A stretch of 64,000 nt of DNA, from contig JANWXQ010000028.1 in NCBI GenBank assembly GCA_025057275.1, positions 1 to 64,000 on the forward strand. The letters run 5' to 3'. The position numbers and the translations under genes are program-made. The stretch is from Chitinophagales bacterium. GTDB taxonomy: Bacteria > Bacteroidota > Bacteroidia > Chitinophagales > UBA10324. Of the stretch, positions 17,817 to 26,308 are shown in pieces (the stretch's first letter is position 1; the number at the start of each line of letters is the position of its first letter). The notes under the pieces were generated by a model that was given only the letters and a program-made list of their open reading frames with translations, had not been told where the DNA came from and did no database searches.

Positions 17817-18740
17817 ATGAATACCGCTTCACCCCAGAAAAATACCGTACCGGTTGTTGTGCTTTCCGTTGCCCTGCTTCTGGCTGGAGCGGCTGCCGTT
17901 TATTTTGGTTATGAGCGAAACCAACTGAAGGAGCACCAATCGGCCATGGAGGCGAAAATTGCTGCCGACAGCGCGCAGATCATGGATCTGGATGCCCGGT
18001 TTCAGGCCGCCCAGGCCGATCTGCTGGCGTATCGTGGTTTGAACCGTGAACTGGACAGCATCATCGCCATTAAGGAAAAGGAGTTGCAACAATGCCGCAA
18101 CAATTTCATGACACTGGTGCGCCGAAACAAGATCACCGAGGAAGAATGCGCCAAGCACCTGGCTGCCCTGCGGCAGATAGATTCCACCTTCCGACAGCAG
18201 ATTCTGCAGTTGCAGGCCCAAAAGAAGCTGGCCGATATCGAACGCGATTCTCTGGGGCGACTGGTATTGGCTCAGCGCGATTCGCTGGTCGTGCTCACCT
18301 CCGTAAACAAGAAGCTGAGCAAGAAAGTAGAACTGGCTTCTTTGCTTAAACCCACGGCCATTGAGGTTACGGGGTTGCGTACCAAAAACAGCGGCAAGGA
18401 TGCTAAAACGGGTAAAGCGAAAAAGATTGACCAGCTCAAAATCTGTTTCACCTTACCTAAAAACGAAATTGCCGAAGCCGATACGCAGGTCTTTCTGATC
18501 CGCATCATCAATCCGGAAGGAACCACCTTTACCTCGGCCAGCGGCAGCAGGACCTTCATCAGCGCCGAGACCGGCAACCCGCTGCCGTATTCCATGAGTG
18601 CAACGGTGCATTACAAGAATGCCGAGGTATCGCCCTGTGTCTTTTTCCGGCAGGATGTGGAATACATCTCCGGCACCTACACCATTGAGATTTACCAGAA
18701 CGGCTATCTGGTCGGCACGCAACGCTTTGACCTGAAGTAA
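17817..18740 (+). CDS. Membrane-anchored coiled-coil protein, unknown function
   Basis: I do not recognise a named family. The 307-residue protein (ATG at 17817) has one membrane helix at about residues 12-30 and a long Gln/Leu/Asp-rich heptad region (about 35-170, probable coiled coil). A compact beta-rich C-terminal domain of about 120 residues follows, including CFTLPKNEIAEADTQVFLIRI and GTYTIEIYQNG. The topology suggests a periplasmic domain on a coiled-coil stalk. It is divergent from fadN and ends 3 bp from the convergent acyl-CoA ligase. Similar proteins appear conserved in Bacteroidota but without known function. Confidence 0.75.
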   Translation: MNTASPQKNTVPVVVLSVALLLAGAAAVYFGYERNQLKEHQSAMEAKIAADSAQIMDLDARFQAAQADLLAYRGLNRELDSIIAIKEKELQQCRNNFMTLVRRNKITEEECAKHLAALRQIDSTFRQQILQLQAQKKLADIERDSLGRLVLAQRDSLVVLTSVNKKLSKKVELASLLKPTAIEVTGLRTKNSGKDAKTGKAKKIDQLKICFTLPKNEIAEADTQVFLIRIINPEGTTFTSASGSRTFISAETGNPLPYSMSATVHYKNAEVSPCVFFRQDVEYISGTYTIEIYQNGYLVGTQRFDLK

Positions 18741-18743
18741 GCG

Positions 18744-20510
18744 TCAGGAGGCATACATCTGTTCCACCTCAGCAGCAAAGCGGGCCAGAATTTCCTTTCG
18801 GCGCGGCTTAAGCGTGGGCGTCATCAAGCCCTCCAGTACCGTCCATTCACGGGGCAGTAAAGTGAATTTCTTGACCTGCTCCACATGCCCTAAGGTGGTG
18901 TTTCTTTCATTAATTATTTCCTCATATTTACGTAGGACCTCCGCATGTTTCACCATGTCCTCCGGAGTGGTCCAGGCAATCTGCCGCTGTTCGCACCATT
19001 TTTTCAGGTGGGGAAAGGCAGGCACAATCAGCGCTGCGATGAATTTCCGGTTGTCGCCTACCAACAGAAACTGCTCAATAAAAGGCGATTGCTTGAAGTG
19101 ATTTTCTATGGGTAATGGAGCAATGAGCTTTCCGCCGGAAGTCTTGAACAATTCCTTTTTCCGGTCCGTAATTTTCAAAAACTCCCCTCTGACCCATTCA
19201 CCGATATCGCCGGTGCGAAACCAGCCATCGCTGGTCAGTACCCGTGCTGTTTCTTCCGGCATCTTGTAATACCCCAGCATGATGTTGGGGCCCCGGGCCA
19301 AAATCTCTCCGTCGGAATCCAGTTTGATTTCCACACCGGGAATGGCCTTACCCACTGTACCCAAGACGTTTTCGTCCAGATTGACGCGGTTGACCGTAAG
19401 CACAGGCGACGTTTCGGTCAATCCATACCCTTCAATGATGGTGATACCGGCAGCGGTGAAAACGGCACCGATTTTCGGATTAAGCGGTGCAGCACCGGAG
19501 CAGATCAGAAACACGCGACCGCCGAGGGCCTGCAACCATTTGCTGAAGATCAGCCTGCGTGCCAGTCTGAGCTGCAGGTTGTACCACCACCCTAGATCTT
19601 TACCGTTTTCCCAGCGCATTCCCAAACCCACAGCCCAGAAAAACAACTTGCGTTTGAGCCCGGTCAGTTCCTGGCCCTTGCTTATGATGCGTTCATAAAC
19701 CTTTTCCAGCAGCCGTGGTACGGCAGTGAAGAAATGCGGACTAACCTCACGCATGTTGTCGCCGATGGTGTCCATGCTTTCGGCGTAGTAACAGGAAACG
19801 CCTTTCATCAGATAGAAGTACACGACCAGCTTTTCGAACACATGATTGAGCGGAAGAAAACTCAGCGCCGTATGCGTGTTGTTGATAGGAAGAATCTTGC
19901 CCACCGACTTCAGGTTTTCCACCACATTGTGGTGAGAGAGCATGACGCCCTTGGGAAAACCTGTGGTGCCACTGGTGTAGATGATGCAGGCCAGATCGCC
20001 GGGTTTCACCGAATCACGCAGCGCATGTACCTGTTCCTGTAAAGCGCTGCTGCCGCGTTCCAGAAAAGTCTCCCAGGCAACCGCTCCCTCTACCGGTCGA
20101 AACGTTACCAGCTCCCTGAGGTGAGGCAAGCGGCTGCGCAAGGCATTCAGCCGAATAAACAATTCTGCCGATGAGACAAAGAGCAGCCGGGCTTCGGCAT
20201 GGTTCAGGATGTACACGTAATCCTCATCGCTGATCGTAGGATAAAGCGGCACGGTAACCGCACCGATCTGCATGATGCCCAGATCGGCAAAATTCCACTG
20301 CGGGCAGTTGTTACCTACGATGGCCACCTTTTCGCCGCGTTGAATGCCACTGGCCAGTAAGGCCCGCGACACCTTGTCTATTTCGGCAATCACCTGCTGC
20401 GTGCTGTACGAAATCCAGCGGCCGTCGCGCTTCTCATTGAGACAATCGGTCTTGGGATATTGAGCCAACTGATAATGCGGCAGGTCAAACAATCGCGTGA
20501 AGTCATCCAT
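18744..20510 (-). CDS. Long-chain fatty acid--CoA ligase (AMP-forming)
   Basis: A 588-residue member of the ANL superfamily, similar to the FadD15/long-chain acyl-CoA synthetases. Motifs are the P-loop-like YTSGTTGFPKGVMLSH, the GYGLTETSP adenine motif, the hinge-region TGDIGEW and ITDRKKELFKTSGGK. It activates fatty acids for the nearby fadNAE pathway. The ATG at 20510 is preferred, because the ORF-track TTG (20561) lies in what looks like the -33 promoter box. The gene is convergent with the coiled-coil gene and only 3 bp separates the two stops. Confidence 0.94.
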   Translation of the reverse strand: MDDFTRLFDLPHYQLAQYPKTDCLNEKRDGRWISYSTQQVIAEIDKVSRALLASGIQRGEKVAIVGNNCPQWNFADLGIMQIGAVTVPLYPTISDEDYVYILNHAEARLLFVSSAELFIRLNALRSRLPHLRELVTFRPVEGAVAWETFLERGSSALQEQVHALRDSVKPGDLACIIYTSGTTGFPKGVMLSHHNVVENLKSVGKILPINNTHTALSFLPLNHVFEKLVVYFYLMKGVSCYYAESMDTIGDNMREVSPHFFTAVPRLLEKVYERIISKGQELTGLKRKLFFWAVGLGMRWENGKDLGWWYNLQLRLARRLIFSKWLQALGGRVFLICSGAAPLNPKIGAVFTAAGITIIEGYGLTETSPVLTVNRVNLDENVLGTVGKAIPGVEIKLDSDGEILARGPNIMLGYYKMPEETARVLTSDGWFRTGDIGEWVRGEFLKITDRKKELFKTSGGKLIAPLPIENHFKQSPFIEQFLLVGDNRKFIAALIVPAFPHLKKWCEQRQIAWTTPEDMVKHAEVLRKYEEIINERNTTLGHVEQVKKFTLLPREWTVLEGLMTPTLKPRRKEILARFAAEVEQMYAS

Positions 20511-20530
20511 TGCACAGCCGGTTTGTACAA

Positions 20531-20561
20531 CGAATCTAACAGGCTGCGCCAATATGTCCAA
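20531..20561 (-). promoter_or_regulatory. Promoter of the acyl-CoA ligase gene (TTGG-N19-TAGATTCG)
   Basis: On the minus strand TTGG (20558-20561) and TAGATTCG (20531-20538) are separated by exactly 19 bp, close to the TTTG-N19-TAnnTTTG Bacteroidota pattern. The ATG lies 20 bp downstream of the -7 box. Confidence 0.45.
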
Positions 20562-20580
20562 GATGGCACCGCCTCAGCCT

Positions 20581-21123
20581 TTACAGACCAAGACCTATGC
20601 CGAGGCGAATCACGGGCTGACGGTAATAGGGTGAGTGGGGATCCTGCAACAAATCATACAAAATAGAAAAGTAAAAGCCGGCACCCCGGCCGAGTGATGA
20701 GCTATAACCGGCGCCTACCAGCCATGAGGGCACCCAGATTCGCGACAGCTGCTGATCCAATGGATCATAGGCCTGCAGGCTGTTGAGTTCAAAACTGGTT
20801 TCTCCAAAAATGCCCTTTACTAAGTAATATCTGCCGAACACCGATCCGCCGTATATGCTCGTCGTGTAATTGTAAAAATTATCGCGGTAATAAATGTACC
20901 GCATGCCGATGCCGGTGACCAGATTGGGAGTGAGCCGGTACCCCACCAACGGTTCGGCAGCTATGTAAGTCACATCGCCAAAGCTCAGGCCGATGTTACC
21001 ACCAAACACCAGGCGTTCACGAAGCGGCACCCCTTGCATTCCCTGCTTGTCGGAGCGACCCTGACTGTAAACTCCATGTACAACTGCAACGAAAAAAACG
21101 GTAAAAAACGCGAGGGTACGCAT
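20581..21123 (-). CDS. Outer-membrane beta-barrel-like protein
   Basis: A 180-residue exported protein with a signal peptide (MRTLAFFTVFFVAVVHGVYSQ) and then alternating aromatic/glycine strands (GYRLTPNLVTGIGMRYIYY, YGGSVFGRYYL) ending in a C-terminal glycine/leucine strand. The pattern fits a small outer-membrane barrel. I do not recognise a specific family. The ATG at 21123 is placed just after a perfect -7 element. The gene is monocistronic, downstream of the FAD-linked oxidase. Confidence 0.7.
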   Translation of the reverse strand: MRTLAFFTVFFVAVVHGVYSQGRSDKQGMQGVPLRERLVFGGNIGLSFGDVTYIAAEPLVGYRLTPNLVTGIGMRYIYYRDNFYNYTTSIYGGSVFGRYYLVKGIFGETSFELNSLQAYDPLDQQLSRIWVPSWLVGAGYSSSLGRGAGFYFSILYDLLQDPHSPYYRQPVIRLGIGLGL

Positions 21124-21136
21124 GACAGGAAAGCAA

Positions 21137-21144
21137 CAAAAGTA
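21137..21144 (-). promoter_or_regulatory. -7 element (TACTTTTG) for the beta-barrel gene
   Basis: Perfect TAnnTTTG on the minus strand, 13 bp before the ATG at 21123. It shows that this gene has its own start of transcription despite the upstream oxidase gene ending at 21153. Confidence 0.45.
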
Positions 21145-21152
21145 CACGCTGC

Positions 21153-22553
21153 TCAGTCAAAAATCTTGCCCGGATTCAGAATACCGGCCGGATCAAAAAC
21201 ATGCTTGATTTTCTTCATCAGGTCCATCTGGATTGGGTTGAAGGCTATGGACAGATACGGTTTTTGCACCCAGCCAATGCCATGCTCGCCACTGATGGTG
21301 CCGCCCAGGCGGACGCAGAGTTCAAAGATCTCTTTAATGGCCCTGGGCAGCAGTTCATTCCATTGCGCATCGCTGAGCTGTTCCTTGAGGATGTTGACAT
21401 GCAGATTGCCATCGCCGGCATGGCCATAGCAAACCGACCGGAAGCCATAGCGCCTGCCAATGGCTTTGACTCCGTCCAGCAACACAGGCAGTTCGGCCCG
21501 CGGTACTACTGTATCCTCTTCCTTGTACACCGAATGCCGACGCACCGCTTCACCGATGCTGCGCCGCAGTTTCCACAGTGCGGCTTTCTGATCAGCGGTT
21601 TCAGCCAGCAGCGTTTCCCCTACAGCATATCGCTGCACGACTGCATGTATTTTTTCCATGTCCCTGAACAACAGCTCCGGATCGTTGCCATCTGTTTCCA
21701 GCAACAAAAAAGCTTCAGCCTGCTCATCCAACGCTATGGACGATGGCGTCAGCTGCAGGGACAACCGCGCTGCATCGCGCTCCATGAATTCAGCAGCCGA
21801 AGGGATGATTCCTTCCAGAAAAATGGCATTGACTGCCTCGCAGGCCTGCGCTGCCGAATGAAAAGGCACCAACATCAGCATATCGTGCCGCGGATGGGGC
21901 AGCAGCCGCAACACGATACGGGTTACAATGCCTAAGGTGCCCTCGCTGCCCACCATGAGTTGCGTCAGGTTGTATCCGGTGGCATTTTTGAGCACACTGG
22001 CTCCTGTCCAGATGATGTTGCCGCTGGGAAGCACCACTTCCAGATTGAGCACATAATCTTTAACCACTCCATACTTCACGGCTCTTGGGCCGCCGCTGTT
22101 TTCGGCTATGTTGCCGCCTATAAAGCATGACCCCCGGCTGGCCGGATCGGGCGGATAGAAAAGTCCCTTTTGTTTTACTGTTTCCTGCAATACTTCCGTG
22201 ATCACGCCCGGCTCGGTGGTTACCTGAAAGTTTCGCTCGTCAATGAACAAAATTCGGTTCATCCGTTCGGTGCTCAATACCAGACCACCGAAAACCGGCA
22301 AAGCCCCGCCGCTCAGTCCGGTTCCGGCCCCTCGCGGAGTAACCGGAATGCGGCGCTCCGAGCAATACGCCAAAATCCTGCTGATCTGTCCGGCTTCCGA
22401 AGGAAGCACCACGGCATCAGGGCAGTAAAGCAAATCCTCCGTTTCATCCCGACCATAGCGATTCAGCAAATCGGCATCCGTCAGTACGAAAGGCGAACCC
22501 ACTATACTTTGGAAAAACTGAATATCGCTGCTGCCGATGGCCTGGTACATCAT
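21153..22553 (-). CDS. FAD-binding oxidase (GlcD/D-lactate dehydrogenase type)
   Basis: A 466-residue FAD-linked oxidase of the vanillyl-alcohol-oxidase fold. The PCMH FAD domain spans about residues 40-220 (PVTPRGAGTGLSGGALP, GGNIAENSGGPRAVKYG, GSEGTLGIVT). The C-terminal oxidase domain ends with the CYGHAGDGNLHVN histidines, GGTISGEHGIG and a PAGILNPGKIF tail. It probably oxidises a 2-hydroxy acid such as glycolate or D-lactate. The GlcE/GlcF partners are absent. A -7 element abuts the start codon. Confidence 0.92.
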   Translation of the reverse strand: MMYQAIGSSDIQFFQSIVGSPFVLTDADLLNRYGRDETEDLLYCPDAVVLPSEAGQISRILAYCSERRIPVTPRGAGTGLSGGALPVFGGLVLSTERMNRILFIDERNFQVTTEPGVITEVLQETVKQKGLFYPPDPASRGSCFIGGNIAENSGGPRAVKYGVVKDYVLNLEVVLPSGNIIWTGASVLKNATGYNLTQLMVGSEGTLGIVTRIVLRLLPHPRHDMLMLVPFHSAAQACEAVNAIFLEGIIPSAAEFMERDAARLSLQLTPSSIALDEQAEAFLLLETDGNDPELLFRDMEKIHAVVQRYAVGETLLAETADQKAALWKLRRSIGEAVRRHSVYKEEDTVVPRAELPVLLDGVKAIGRRYGFRSVCYGHAGDGNLHVNILKEQLSDAQWNELLPRAIKEIFELCVRLGGTISGEHGIGWVQKPYLSIAFNPIQMDLMKKIKHVFDPAGILNPGKIFD

Positions 22554-22555
22554 GT

Positions 22556-22563
22556 CAAAATTA
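22556..22563 (-). promoter_or_regulatory. -7 element (TAATTTTG) abutting the FAD-oxidase start
   Basis: Perfect TAnnTTTG on the minus strand ending 2 bp before the ATG at 22553 (a second ATG follows). Transcription would start at or inside the start codon, so the message is probably leaderless or uses the second Met. Confidence 0.4.
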
Positions 22564-22627
22564 ACCCTACTTCATGTCGTGCTTGACTGGCAATCAAAGG
22601 TTTGCGCCAATCATGTAACTTGCGCCA

Positions 22628-23422
22628 ATGAAATACGCTATCCCAACGCATGGCTTCCGCTCCGTGTTGTTGCTGTGCACCTTTTCGTTGCTGCTGAATA
22701 GTCTTTCCTCCTTCGGGCAACCGCGCCTGTATTGGACCGCCGACTGGGAGAGCATCTTTTCCATGGGCAAGGTGGATGCCGGCGCTCAGTCCCTCAAAGC
22801 GGTGGTACGCTACGCCCCCTTTTTCAATTATACCCATCAGATGAATGTAGATTTTTCCCCCCTGTTGGGTATGTACACGGGGTTAGGCATCCGCAACGTG
22901 GGGCTGATCAGCCACTACACCGATGACCAAAACCAGTTGACCAAAATCAAGGAGCGTTCTTATGCCCTGGGCATGCCTTTGGCCTTTCGGATCGGCGAAC
23001 TGCCTGATGGTGCCAGCTTCGCTGTGGGCGCTCTGGGGGAACTGATGTTTGCCTACAAACGAAAAATTTTTACTCCTCAAGGTGAAAAAAGAAAAATCTA
23101 TAACTGGTTTGACGACCGGGTCAATCTGCTCAATGCGTCATTACTGGCAGAATTACGCTTCCCCAAAGGCAGTTACATCCGTTTCAACTATTATCTGCGT
23201 GATTTTCTTAACTATCGGGGGATTGACGAATCGGAGGGCGTTAATCTGCCGGACTACGGTCTTTCCAGCCCGTTATTCAGCCTGTCGATTGGCGTAATTG
23301 ACGACTACTGGAACCTGGATATTGATGAATTAGAGAGCGATAAGCCCCGCCGCACGTCTTCAGCGCAAAAGTCCCCAAAGGCAAATGATCGTCAGGCCAG
23401 GCATTCCAGGCCTGCCCGCTAA
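22628..23422 (+). CDS. Secreted beta-barrel-like protein, unknown
   Basis: A 264-residue protein with a signal peptide (SVLLLCTFSLLLNSLSSFGQ) and amphipathic, aromatic-rich strands (ALGMPLAFRIGELP, GSYIRFNYYLRDFLNYRG) that suggest an outer-membrane barrel of about eight to ten strands. The last 30 residues are basic and disordered (KPRRTSSAQKSP...). I do not recognise the family. It is divergent from the FAD oxidase with a 74-bp gap and precedes sprE by 96 bp. Confidence 0.7.
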   Translation: MKYAIPTHGFRSVLLLCTFSLLLNSLSSFGQPRLYWTADWESIFSMGKVDAGAQSLKAVVRYAPFFNYTHQMNVDFSPLLGMYTGLGIRNVGLISHYTDDQNQLTKIKERSYALGMPLAFRIGELPDGASFAVGALGELMFAYKRKIFTPQGEKRKIYNWFDDRVNLLNASLLAELRFPKGSYIRFNYYLRDFLNYRGIDESEGVNLPDYGLSSPLFSLSIGVIDDYWNLDIDELESDKPRRTSSAQKSPKANDRQARHSRPAR

Positions 23423-23459
23423 ACGCTTCCCTGCAGGCTGATGTACCCCTCGGGCGGCC

Positions 23460-23467
23460 TATCTTTG
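23460..23467 (+). promoter_or_regulatory. -7 element (TATCTTTG) upstream of sprE
   Basis: Perfect TAnnTTTG match, giving a predicted leader of about 45 nt. No TTTG is seen at the -33 position. Confidence 0.45.
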
Positions 23468-23518
23468 CCCGTACAATAACCGGCCCTGTTCCGAGTTATT
23501 TTTACTGCAACCCTCTGC

Positions 23519-26254
23519 ATGAATTTCCGGCCGTTCTGTTTCTGGTTCATCCTCTTTTTTCTGGCTTTAGGCTTCGCCCCCTCCCGGGCCCAGAAAAAAA
23601 CCGATTCGTGGATCGTTAACACCTATCAGAATACGAATGCCCGCTACAATGGCTACTACTATGCCAAGATGAAAATGACGGAGGCCGAAAAGCAGGTGCT
23701 TGATAACCGGAAAGAGGATTACGAAAAACTGCTTCCCCTCTACCTGACCGGCAACCCCGACGATGCTTTTTCGGCTACCGACATGGATTCCATTATCCGC
23801 CGTCTGACGCTGGTGATCAAGCTGCGCGATAGCAAAAAATGGAACGACGACGCTTATTTCAACATCGGAAAAGCCTATTATTACAAAAAAGACTATTCTT
23901 CTGCTTTGGCCGCTTTTCAATACGTAAGTGCCAAAATCGGAAAAGGGTCTTTACCCAAAAAGGATAAAGAGGCCGAAAAGAAATCAGAAAAAAAAGTCAA
24001 TCCGTTTACCGGCACCGTAAAGGAATCCGGCAGCAAGCCCAAACTGATGGACAAGATCCGCCACCAGCCGGTGTACTACACCAACCTGTTGTGGTTGGTG
24101 CGTACCCATGCCATGTTGGGCAATTACGGCGAAGCCCAGTCCATCATCGCTTATCTGGATGAAGACCGGCTGTTTCCCGAAGACCTTCGCGACGATCTGC
24201 GCCTCGTACATGCTTTTGTTTATGTCCAGCAACAACGCTACCCCAATGCCATTGACCAGCTGAAAAAGGTTATTGACCTAACCCGTTCCAAACGGGAAGC
24301 TACGCGTTACACCTTCATTCTGGCCCAATTGTATCAGTTGCAGGGTGACCATGGTACTGCCGCGCAGTATTTCCGGCAGGTCAGTGAAATGAAACCCTCG
24401 CCAGAAATGGATTTCCATGCCCGCATTGCCGTAGTAAAAAGTTTCCTGGCCAGCGGTAGCGGCTCACCGTCGCAAACCATTGCCGCTCTGGAAGATATGG
24501 CCCAGGATCCTGATTTTTTCACCTTCCGTGACCAGATTTACTATTACATCGGTTTGGTGCGCCAAATGCAGGGGCAAACCGATCTGGCGACAGAAAGTTT
24601 CCTGCAGTCCGTCAAATTCAGCGTCAATAACAGCCATCAGAAAGGACTGAGCTTCCTGCAGTTGGGCTCCATGGCGCTTCGGGAAAAAGACTACGTCGCT
24701 GCCTCTGCCTACTACGACAGCGCTGTTGCTTACCTGACGCCCAAGCTGGACACCCTTGCCCGCGTCAAGGAACTCAAGACAGTACTCTCCCAGATTGTCG
24801 TTCATCTGAAAACCATTCATCAGGAAGACAGCCTTCAGCGCCTGGCTTCCCTCAGCCCGCAGGAACTGGACAAATTTTTGGCTCGTGAAGCATCGCGCCA
24901 ACGCAAGGAACAAAGCAAGCAGGAAGAATCCACGGCCCCTACTTTCCCGGCTGATCCCTTTCAGCAGCAAACCACAGCTTCCGCCGGCAACTGGTATTTC
25001 TATAACAATTCCCTCAAAAGCTCCGGATACAACGAGTTTTTAGCCAAGTGGGGAAATCGCCGCAACGAAGACAACTGGCGGCGCAGCACCACGGCTTCAG
25101 CCGATGACCAGGCCACTTCAGACGACCAAGCTGCTGAAGCCGCTAAAAAAGATGAGAGCGGCAACGATGCCCTTGTCAGCGCCATGCGCGAAGCCCTGCC
25201 TTTGACCGAAGAAAAGCGTGCCGCCTCCAAACAACGCATTTTTGATGCGTACATGGGACTGGGCTTTACCCTGTACACCGGCCTCAACGACCTGCATGGA
25301 GCCATCGCCGCTTACGAGAAGGCCGCTGCCCTGCTGCCGGGTCCTTCCGGTGGCGACCGCTGCCTCTACAGCCTGTATCTCGTTCACGAACATGCCGGAA
25401 ATTCCGTCAGAGCTGCTTACTATCGCCAGCAAGTGCTGGAGCTGTATCCCAACAGCGAATTTGCCGGTATCCTTTCCGACCCGCAATTTCTTCAGCGACA
25501 GCAACAACAAACCCTGGAGGTCGGTCAGTTGTATGCTTCCGCCTATCAAACCTTTATGGCCGGCGATTATCGCTCCGTACTGCAGCAAATCCGCCGGGCC
25601 GATAGCCTGTACCATTCCAATCCCATCAAGCCAAAATTCGATTTGTTACGTGCCATGGCCATCGGTGGGGTCAGCGACCGCAATACCTACATCGCTGCCC
25701 TGGACTCGGTTACCCGCAAATACCCCACAGGTGAAGAGCGTGACAAGGCCATAGAAATTCTGAAACTGCTGGGCGCCAACACATCGGTCACCAACCCGCG
25801 CCCTCCCGATCCGGCCCAGGCGCAACAAAAATCGCGGCGCGGCCCTTCACCTTACACCTTTAAACCCAAAGAAGTCCATTTTGCCGTAGTTGCCTTCAAA
25901 ACCGTTGACCCCCGCATCAAAACAGTAAGCGATTCCTTGCAACGATTTAACAGCCGGTTGGGACTTACTCCTGCGCTCAAGGTAACCACCCAACTGCTGG
26001 ACAAGAATGCACAGCTCATCGTGGTGAAACAGTTTGCCAATGCTTCATCGGCCATAGATTATTACGACGAGCTGACCGACAGCGAATCGCTTTTTGATCT
26101 GGCAGAAACCATCGGTTATCGTTTGTTTCTTATTGATGAAAAAAATTTCACTACACTTTATCAACGAAAAGACATTGATGAATACGTTGATTTTTTTGAG
26201 CGGCTCTATGAAAACTACGACCCGGATGAGGAAGAGGAGAGCGAAGGCGACTAA
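23519..26254 (+). CDS. sprE: SprE/PorW-like TPR protein of type IX secretion and gliding
   Basis: A 911-residue TPR-rich protein recognised as the SprE/PorW family by its N-terminal YQNTNARYNGYYYAKMKM motif and TPR units (DDAYFNIGKAYYYKKDYSSALAAF and others). SprE/PorW is a periplasmic-side factor that links the PorKN ring to the secretion translocon. The family is usually lipidated, but here the signal peptide (FILFFLALGFAPSRAQ) ends at a type I-like AQ site and has no lipobox Cys. Degenerate TPRs run to about residue 740, and a C-terminal domain (PKEVHFAVVAFKT...) is followed by an acidic tail. It is unlinked to gldKLMN, as in other genomes. Confidence 0.85.
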   Translation: MNFRPFCFWFILFFLALGFAPSRAQKKTDSWIVNTYQNTNARYNGYYYAKMKMTEAEKQVLDNRKEDYEKLLPLYLTGNPDDAFSATDMDSIIRRLTLVIKLRDSKKWNDDAYFNIGKAYYYKKDYSSALAAFQYVSAKIGKGSLPKKDKEAEKKSEKKVNPFTGTVKESGSKPKLMDKIRHQPVYYTNLLWLVRTHAMLGNYGEAQSIIAYLDEDRLFPEDLRDDLRLVHAFVYVQQQRYPNAIDQLKKVIDLTRSKREATRYTFILAQLYQLQGDHGTAAQYFRQVSEMKPSPEMDFHARIAVVKSFLASGSGSPSQTIAALEDMAQDPDFFTFRDQIYYYIGLVRQMQGQTDLATESFLQSVKFSVNNSHQKGLSFLQLGSMALREKDYVAASAYYDSAVAYLTPKLDTLARVKELKTVLSQIVVHLKTIHQEDSLQRLASLSPQELDKFLAREASRQRKEQSKQEESTAPTFPADPFQQQTTASAGNWYFYNNSLKSSGYNEFLAKWGNRRNEDNWRRSTTASADDQATSDDQAAEAAKKDESGNDALVSAMREALPLTEEKRAASKQRIFDAYMGLGFTLYTGLNDLHGAIAAYEKAAALLPGPSGGDRCLYSLYLVHEHAGNSVRAAYYRQQVLELYPNSEFAGILSDPQFLQRQQQQTLEVGQLYASAYQTFMAGDYRSVLQQIRRADSLYHSNPIKPKFDLLRAMAIGGVSDRNTYIAALDSVTRKYPTGEERDKAIEILKLLGANTSVTNPRPPDPAQAQQKSRRGPSPYTFKPKEVHFAVVAFKTVDPRIKTVSDSLQRFNSRLGLTPALKVTTQLLDKNAQLIVVKQFANASSAIDYYDELTDSESLFDLAETIGYRLFLIDEKNFTTLYQRKDIDEYVDFFERLYENYDPDEEEESEGD

Positions 26255-26308
26255 GCTGCTTCCTGCTACCGGCCCTCACCGCTCATCCCAAAAGCCCTGT
26301 TGCTGCAC

